64,000 nucleotides of DNA from Sinorhizobium numidicum (lineage in GTDB: Bacteria > Pseudomonadota > Alphaproteobacteria > Rhizobiales > Rhizobiaceae), in assembly GCF_029892045.1 (NCBI RefSeq), contig NZ_CP120368.1, positions 1,486,001 through 1,550,000 on the forward strand, read 5' to 3'. Below are positions 58,962 to 64,000 of the stretch, piece after piece (position 1 is the stretch's first letter; the number at the start of each line of letters is the position of its first letter). The notes beneath the pieces are model-generated. The model worked only from the letters and a program-made list of their open reading frames with translations, made no database searches and was not told the DNA's origin. The translations under genes were made by a program, and so were the position numbers.

Positions 58962-59070
58962 TACCAAACTTGGAGAGGTGTCGGGGAAGGCTACTGTGAC
59001 GCCTCGAATCGCAGAATTTGACAAAATGCACCGGTGAAAAAAGGCCGGCAAATAAGAAAGAAGCGGCGCG

Positions 59071-59313
59071 ATGGCGGAACGTTCTCAAAACTTGCAGGAT
59101 CTCTTTCTCAATACGGTCCGCAAGCAAAAGATTTCTTTGACGATTTTTCTCATCAACGGCGTAAAGCTGACTGGTGTTGTGACATCGTTTGACAATTTCT
59201 GTGTCCTGTTGCGCCGCGACGGCCATTCGCAGCTTGTCTACAAGCACGCCATCTCGACGATCATGCCGGGTCAACCGCTGCAAATGTTCGAGAACGAAGA
59301 ATCCGCATCCTGA
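59071..59313 (+). CDS. hfq: RNA-binding protein Hfq
   Basis: Hexameric Sm-like RNA chaperone that pairs small RNAs with mRNAs. The 80-residue protein has the Sm1 motif ([20 protein letters not shown], about 20-39) and Sm2 with YKHAISTI near residues 57-64; the proximal-site residues are conserved. The C-terminus is short, as in other alphaproteobacteria. It lies 109 bases after dat and six bases before hflX. Its presence makes the orphan small-RNA candidate at 8.6-8.9 kb plausible. Confidence 0.97.
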   Translation: MAERSQNLQDLFLNTVRKQKISLTIFLINGVKLTGVVTSFDNFCVLLRRDGHSQLVYKHAISTIMPGQPLQMFENEESAS

Positions 59314-59319
59314 CGGAGC

Positions 59320-60717
59320 GTGAGGAACATTACCAAACGTGATTCAAAATCGTCGTCGATCATTCCGGAGCCGGAAAAGCCCCGCGATGATATGCGCGCG
59401 GTTGTCGTCGTTCCGGTTCTGAAGAAGGCCGGCAAGGCATCCTCCGACGTTTTGTCCGCGACCGCGAGCCGCTCCGACGAGAGCCGGCTGGAGGAGGCTA
59501 CGGGCCTTGCCCTGGCGATCGATCTCGACGTGGTGCGTGGCATGATCGTTCCGGTGGCGCAGCCGAAGCCCGGTACGCTGCTCGGCAGCGGTAAGATCGA
59601 GGAGATCGGCCATATCCTCAACGAACAGGATGCGGGACTTGTCATCGTCGACCACCCGCTGACACCGGTCCAGCAGCGCAACCTCGAGAAGGAATGGAAC
59701 GCCAAGGTCATCGACCGGACGGGCCTCATTCTCGAAATCTTCGGTCGCCGCGCCTCCACCAAGGAAGGCACGCTTCAGGTCGATCTCGCGCATCTCAACT
59801 ATCAGAAGGGCCGGCTGGTCCGAAGCTGGACCCACCTTGAGCGCCAGCGCGGCGGTGCCGGCTTCATGGGCGGCCCGGGTGAAACGCAGATCGAAGCCGA
59901 CCGTCGCCTGCTGCAGGAGAAGATCGTCCGGCTGGAGCGCGAACTGGAGCAGGTGCGGCGCACCCGGCAGCTGCATCGTGCGAAGCGCAAGAAAGTGCCG
60001 CATCCGATCGTGGCGCTGGTCGGCTACACCAACGCCGGCAAGTCGACGCTCTTCAACCGGATGACAGGGGCGGGAGTGCTGGCCGAAGACATGCTTTTCG
60101 CGACGCTTGATCCGACGCTCCGGCGCCTGAAGTTGCCGCACGGGCGGATGGTCATTCTGTCCGATACGGTCGGTTTCATCTCCGATCTGCCGACGCACCT
60201 CGTAGCAGCATTCCGCGCGACGCTCGAAGAGGTTCTGGAAGCCGACCTGATCCTGCATGTGCGCGATCTTTCCGATCCGGACAACCAGGCGCAGGCCGGC
60301 GACGTGCTGCGCATCCTCGCCGATCTCGGCATTGACGAGAAGGAAGGGGCGGAGCGCATTCTGGAGGTCTGGAACAAGATCGACAAACTCGAGCCGGATG
60401 TTCGCGAGGCGCTGGTGAAGAAGGCGGCGAGCGCCGACAACACGGTTGCTGTTTCCGCGATTTCAGGTGAGGGCGTCGATGAACTGCTTTTTGAAATCGG
60501 CCGGCGGCTCTCGGGAGTTTTGACGGAGTGCACCGTCGCGCTCGGCCTGGATCAGTTGCAACTCCTGCCCTGGGTCTATGAGCACGCGATCGTCGACGGA
60601 CGCGAGGACCTCGAAGACGGAAGGGTCAGTCTCGATCTTCGTCTGACTGAGGGAGAGGCCGCCGAGCTCGAAAGACGGCTGGGCAACGGGCCGAAACCGG
60701 TCGAAGAGGACTGGTGA
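59320..60717 (+). CDS. hflX: GTPase HflX
   Basis: Ribosome-associated GTPase that helps split stalled ribosomes. The 465-residue protein has the HflX N-terminal domain (about 45-200, GLALAIDLDVVRGMIVPV; LLGSGKIEEI; DRTGLILEIFGRRA) with GGPGETQIEADRR, and the GTPase domain with G1 GYTNAGKST, switch region DTVGFI and NKID. The start is GTG at 59320, six bases after hfq, the usual hfq-hflX pairing. Confidence 0.95.
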   Translation: MRNITKRDSKSSSIIPEPEKPRDDMRAVVVVPVLKKAGKASSDVLSATASRSDESRLEEATGLALAIDLDVVRGMIVPVAQPKPGTLLGSGKIEEIGHILNEQDAGLVIVDHPLTPVQQRNLEKEWNAKVIDRTGLILEIFGRRASTKEGTLQVDLAHLNYQKGRLVRSWTHLERQRGGAGFMGGPGETQIEADRRLLQEKIVRLERELEQVRRTRQLHRAKRKKVPHPIVALVGYTNAGKSTLFNRMTGAGVLAEDMLFATLDPTLRRLKLPHGRMVILSDTVGFISDLPTHLVAAFRATLEEVLEADLILHVRDLSDPDNQAQAGDVLRILADLGIDEKEGAERILEVWNKIDKLEPDVREALVKKAASADNTVAVSAISGEGVDELLFEIGRRLSGVLTECTVALGLDQLQLLPWVYEHAIVDGREDLEDGRVSLDLRLTEGEAAELERRLGNGPKPVEEDW

Positions 60718-60722
60718 GCTTA

Positions 60723-60750
60723 TTGACGTAACGGCATGCCGTTACGTCAA
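60723..60750. terminator. Exact 28-base palindrome between hflX and mazG
   Basis: TTGACGTAACGGCA is directly followed by its exact reverse complement, with no spacer. It lies six bases after the hflX stop and covers the mazG stop. Being convergent, it could serve as a bidirectional terminator, though T tracts are missing. Alternatively it could be a protein-binding site. Confidence 0.55.
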
Positions 60751-61575
60751 CTGACGCTCTATTGCCTTGGCGGCTTGCCAAAGTTCTTCCATGCGCTCCA
60801 GAGATGCAGCATCGAGCGTCTCGCCACCTGCTTGCAATTCCTGTTCGATATGTCCGAAGCGGCGTCGGAATTTGGTATTGGTGCCGCGCAGCGCCATTTC
60901 CGGATCTGTGCCGACGTGACGGCCGATGTTGACAAGCGCGAAGATCAGGTCGCCCAATTCATCCGCGATCTTGCGCTGGTCGCCATCCTTCAGCGCGTGC
61001 CGCAGCTCGGCGATCTCCTCCTCTATCTTGTCGAGGATCGGCTCCGGCTCCGACCAGTCGAATCCGACCTTCGCTGCACGCTCCTGCAGCTTCAGGGCCT
61101 CGACGAGCGCCGGAAAGCTCCGCTGCACCGAACCCAGATGACCGCTATTCGCCTCCTGCGGCACTCCGCGCCGCATCCGCCGCGCCTGCCGGTCGGCCTT
61201 TTCGGCCTGCTTTATCTCTTCCCATTGCAGCTTGACCGCCTCGGGCGTATCAGCATCGGAGCGGGCAAAGACATGCGGATGGCGGCGGATCATCTTGCGG
61301 GTGATCGCTTCGACGACATCGCCGAAAGCGAACTCGCCCGCCTCTTCCGCTATACGCGCATGAAAGACCACCTGCAGCAGCAGATCTCCGAGCTCATCGC
61401 AGAGATCGTCCATGTCGTGACGTTCGATCGCGTCGGCGACTTCGTAGGCTTCCTCGATCGTGTAGGGCTTTATCGTCTCGAAGGTCTGAACGATATCCCA
61501 GGGGCAGCCGGTCTCCGGATGACGAAGGGCGGCCATGATCTCCAGCAGGTGTTGTATGTCGCGGGAAGATTCCAT
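60742..61575 (-). CDS. mazG: Nucleoside triphosphate pyrophosphohydrolase MazG
   Basis: Hydrolyses noncanonical or excess NTPs to NMPs. The 277-residue protein has two MazG modules: the first (about 7-115) with GCPWDIVQTFETIKPYTIEEAYEV and LCDELGDLLLQVVFHA, the second (about 165-260) with EEEIAELRHAL and ADELGDLIFALVN; both EExxE and ExxD metal sets are present. It is four bases upstream-linked to the deaminase gene on the same strand. Confidence 0.95.
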   Translation of the reverse strand: MESSRDIQHLLEIMAALRHPETGCPWDIVQTFETIKPYTIEEAYEVADAIERHDMDDLCDELGDLLLQVVFHARIAEEAGEFAFGDVVEAITRKMIRRHPHVFARSDADTPEAVKLQWEEIKQAEKADRQARRMRRGVPQEANSGHLGSVQRSFPALVEALKLQERAAKVGFDWSEPEPILDKIEEEIAELRHALKDGDQRKIADELGDLIFALVNIGRHVGTDPEMALRGTNTKFRRRFGHIEQELQAGGETLDAASLERMEELWQAAKAIERQLT

Positions 61576-61579
61576 CGGT

Positions 61580-62167
61580 TCAGTTCAGCGGTATTTCGTT
61601 GTTGTTCTTGCCCGCCTGATAGGTTTCGGACAGGCGACTGTAATGCTCACGGATGCGGGCGTCCTGCGCCGCGAGCCGTTCCTTCGTTTCCGCATCGGCA
61701 TCGCGCGCCAGCGCCGCTACCGATCCCGACTTCCAGAAAGCGTTTTCCCGGGCGTAACCGCCGGGCCCCAGCCGGAAGACTTCCTTCAGGATCTTCAGGT
61801 CGTGCGGGATCGAGAAACTATCGCGCGAGTCCTCGTGGCTGAAGAAATAGTAGAAATTGTCGAAACCCGCCCAGGTGATCGCGGAAAGGCACATTGAGCA
61901 AGGCTCATGAGTGGAAAGGAAGATCAATTCGCGCGTGTCCGGCCTCTCGGCCATCTCGTAGAAGCGCTTGAGCGTGTGGACCTCACCGTGCCACAGCGGG
62001 TTTTCTGTCTCGTTGTTGGTTTCGGCAAGGACCAGCGAGAGATCCGATTTGCGCAGGATTGCAGCGCCAAATACCTTGTTGCCGGCGGCCACCCCCTTTT
62101 CGGTCAGAGGCAATATGTCGTTTTCAATGACCGTCAGCAGGCGCTCGGCCAATTCGGTTTGCTTCAT
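61580..62167 (-). CDS. Nucleoside/cytidine deaminase-like zinc enzyme
   Basis: A 195-residue protein with the CMP/dCMP deaminase zinc signature: His and catalytic Glu in LWHGEVHTL, and the Cys pair in EPCSMCLSAITW. The substrate is not evident; a role in cytosine or guanine deamination is possible. The gene lies immediately upstream of mazG on the same strand (five-base gap), so the two may act together in nucleotide pool cleaning. Confidence 0.9.
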   Translation of the reverse strand: MKQTELAERLLTVIENDILPLTEKGVAAGNKVFGAAILRKSDLSLVLAETNNETENPLWHGEVHTLKRFYEMAERPDTRELIFLSTHEPCSMCLSAITWAGFDNFYYFFSHEDSRDSFSIPHDLKILKEVFRLGPGGYARENAFWKSGSVAALARDADAETKERLAAQDARIREHYSRLSETYQAGKNNNEIPLN

Positions 62168-62395
62168 CTCTGCAGTCTCCCGCGCATATCTGCCGCATTT
62201 AACGGAGGTCGGTCGATCGGCGCAATGGCCTAACGCCGCCTCGTCGCGCAGTGCTTCGGAGATATTTGCTCAAAAAGATAGGCTGTCGAGCAAAACAATA
62301 CGTGGCCGTAAAAGCATTGAAATTTCTGTTTCTTCAATTGTTGCCGGCTATGGAGGATATTCGCCGCAGCCTGTAGAAGGAGCCGCTCTCTCGAT

Positions 62396-63856
62396 ATGTC
62401 GCAGCAATTGTCCGTTTTCCCGGCATTTTTTCGCGTTGCGCAGAAAAGCGTGGCGGTGTTCGGCAATGGAGATGAGGCTTTCGCCAAGGTACGGTTGTTG
62501 CTGAACACCGAGGCGCGCATTGTGGTCTATGCGGATGCGCCAGAGGCGGCCTTCGAGACTTTTCTGAAGACCAAGAGCATCGAGACTGTTCGAGAGCCTT
62601 TTGCACCGCACCAGGTCGACGGTGCAACGCTCGTCTTTGCCGCGACCGGGGATGCCGCCGCCGACAGGGAGATTGTTGGGGCGGCACGCGAGAGAAAAAT
62701 TCCCGCGAATGCCGTCGACCAGCCGGATTATTGCGATTTTCTGACGCCTGCGCTCGTCAATCGCGCGCCAGTCGCTGTCGCGATCGGCACGGAAGGGGCA
62801 GGGCCGGTTCTTGCCCAGATGATCCGTGCGCAGGTCGACCAATTGCTGTCGCCATCGCTGGGTATAGTCGCATCTTTGGCGGCGGGCTACCGCGATGCCG
62901 TCGATCGATTCGTGCCGCGCGGGGTAGCGCGCCGGGTCTTCTGGCGGCGGTTCTTCTCTGGGCCGGTGGCGGACCATGTCGCACGTGGCGATATCGCCTC
63001 GGCCCGCCGTGAGGCGTCGCGGCTACTCGACGCGGCCGATCATGTCTCCGGGCATGTCTGGCTGGTGGGAGCCGGTCCCGGAGCCGAGGATCTCCTGACG
63101 CTCAGGGCCCAGCGGGTGATGATGGAGGCCGACGCGATCGTTTACGACGCGCTGGTGCCGCAGGCGATCGTCGATATGGGCCGTCGCGATGCTGAGCGCC
63201 TTTCGGTTGGCAAGCGCAAGGGCTGCCATACGAAGTCGCAGGACGAGATCAATCAATTGCTGGTGAAGCTCGCCGGCGAAGGCAAACGCGTTGTCCGGCT
63301 GAAGTCCGGCGATCCGCTGATCTTCGGGCGCGCCGGCGAAGAGATGGCCGCCCTGCGGGAAGCCGGCATCAGCTATGAGATCGTGCCCGGCATCACTTCC
63401 GCATTCGCCGCAGCGGCCGATTTCGAGTTGCCTCTCACGCTCCGAGGCGTGGCGTCGTCCTTGGTCTTTACCACAGGGCACGACCTTGCCGGCGATGTGC
63501 TGCCGGACTGGGCGCGGCTTGCCGTTTCGGGCGCTACGATTGCGGTCTATATGGGGCGCACGGTAGCGGCCTCCGTTGCCGGCCGGCTCATGCAGGCAGG
63601 GCTTCCGCCGGAGACAACCGTGGCGGTGATCGAGAACGCCAGCCGCGCCGAGCGGCGGCTGCTGCACGGGACGCTTCGCGACCTGCCCGATCTTGAGAGC
63701 CGCAGTGAACTCGACGGTCCGGTCATGGTGATCATCGGTGATGCGGTTGCCGGCGCGAATTTCAACCGGTCGGAGCCGCTCGCTGCCGGCCGACGTAAAG
63801 GCGCCGATGCTAGGGATGCCGCGGCAGCGAAACAACCAGAACAGATTTGGAATTGA
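62396..63856 (+). CDS. cysG: Siroheme synthase CysG
   Basis: Makes siroheme for sulfite/nitrite reductase. The 486-residue protein fuses a precorrin-2 dehydrogenase/ferrochelatase domain (about 1-205) and the uroporphyrinogen III methyltransferase domain (about 215-460; VWLVGAGPGAEDLLTLRA, KRKGCHTKSQDEIN, RLKSGDPLIFGRAGEE, VVPGITS-like). In the first domain the NAD-binding loop is GNGDEAFAK. The next gene, DUF2849, starts 11 bases after the stop; in rhizobia this leads into sulfite reductase genes for cysteine synthesis. Confidence 0.95.
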   Translation: MSQQLSVFPAFFRVAQKSVAVFGNGDEAFAKVRLLLNTEARIVVYADAPEAAFETFLKTKSIETVREPFAPHQVDGATLVFAATGDAAADREIVGAARERKIPANAVDQPDYCDFLTPALVNRAPVAVAIGTEGAGPVLAQMIRAQVDQLLSPSLGIVASLAAGYRDAVDRFVPRGVARRVFWRRFFSGPVADHVARGDIASARREASRLLDAADHVSGHVWLVGAGPGAEDLLTLRAQRVMMEADAIVYDALVPQAIVDMGRRDAERLSVGKRKGCHTKSQDEINQLLVKLAGEGKRVVRLKSGDPLIFGRAGEEMAALREAGISYEIVPGITSAFAAAADFELPLTLRGVASSLVFTTGHDLAGDVLPDWARLAVSGATIAVYMGRTVAASVAGRLMQAGLPPETTVAVIENASRAERRLLHGTLRDLPDLESRSELDGPVMVIIGDAVAGANFNRSEPLAAGRRKGADARDAAAAKQPEQIWN

Positions 63857-63867
63857 GGACGACGGGA

Positions 63868-64000
63868 ATGGTGGACAAGGTTTTGACGGCAAATCGCCTT
63901 TCGGATGGCATATCCGTCTGGCTTGACGCCTCCGGCAACTGGGGCGAGTCCCTTCAGGACGCCTTCGTCGCTCGCCACGCCGAGGCGGTCGCATCACTTG
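63868..64000 (+). CDS. DUF2849 family protein (start only, cut by window edge)
   Basis: From an ATG at 63868 with GAGGAC and GGGA upstream, the frame reads MVDKVLTANRLSDGISVWL, then DASGNWGESLQDAFVARH, open to the window end. This is the N-terminus of DUF2849, a family of about 100 residues encoded between cysG and the sulfite reductase gene in rhizobia and presumed to assist sulfite reductase. Only 44 residues are present. Confidence 0.85.
   Translation, partial: MVDKVLTANRLSDGISVWLDASGNWGESLQDAFVARHAEAVASL

Overview
The window is a GC-rich chromosomal segment of an alphaproteobacterium of the family Rhizobiaceae, most likely Sinorhizobium/Ensifer. Evidence: the conserved rhizobial gene order tpiA-secG-pyrG-kdsA-eno-ftsB-pdhA-pdhB-pdhC-lpdA-lipA and dusB-ntrB-ntrC-ntrY-ntrX-trkA-dat-hfq-hflX; a pyruvate dehydrogenase E1 beta with its own lipoyl domain; a fused ispDF gene; and two copies of an intergenic mosaic repeat that I recognise as RIME1-like. 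No prophage, integrase, transposase, CRISPR array, rRNA or tRNA was seen.

Layout. 1-8 kb: a cut-off DUF599 membrane protein gene, a possible 33-residue membrane peptide with its own terminator, serine deaminase (sdaA), a DUF1489 protein, a SPOR-containing D-Ala-D-Ala carboxypeptidase, a BTLCP-type cysteine proteinase and a tandem PilZ protein. 8-15 kb: a PAS protein, an orphan terminator that may end an unannotated small RNA, rhomboid protease, CBS protein, patatin, hisI, folE, a NifU/IscU-like scaffold, yidD, a DUF2267 protein and a frameshifted DUF1697 gene. 15-29 kb: thrS, an exported protein, nitroreductase/flavin reductase pair, a CitE-like protein, a DUF2336 protein, GNAT, parE, a secreted hydrolase, an FAD oxidase and a cytochrome b561/YceI operon. 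29-44.8 kb: the central-metabolism block from tpiA through the pyruvate dehydrogenase complex, lpdA and lipA. Lipoyl domains sit on PdhB and PdhC, and LipA supplies their cofactor from the same block. 44.8-46.9 kb: a decayed P-loop NTPase gene and an NAD-dependent formate dehydrogenase, which look like a local insertion. 46.9-64 kb: ratA, cinA, ispDF, the dusB-ntrBC and ntrYX nitrogen-regulation genes, trkA, dat, hfq, hflX, mazG, a deaminase, cysG and the start of a DUF2849 gene.

Most of the window is ordinary core genome. I did not find a convincing new multi-gene system. The best leads are small: the orphan terminator near 8.87 kb, the 33-codon ORF at 0.54 kb, the scaffold protein lacking its third ligand cysteine, two broken genes, the formate dehydrogenase insertion, and several exact palindromes (22.43, 36.20 and 60.73 kb). 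All coordinates and alignments were read by hand.
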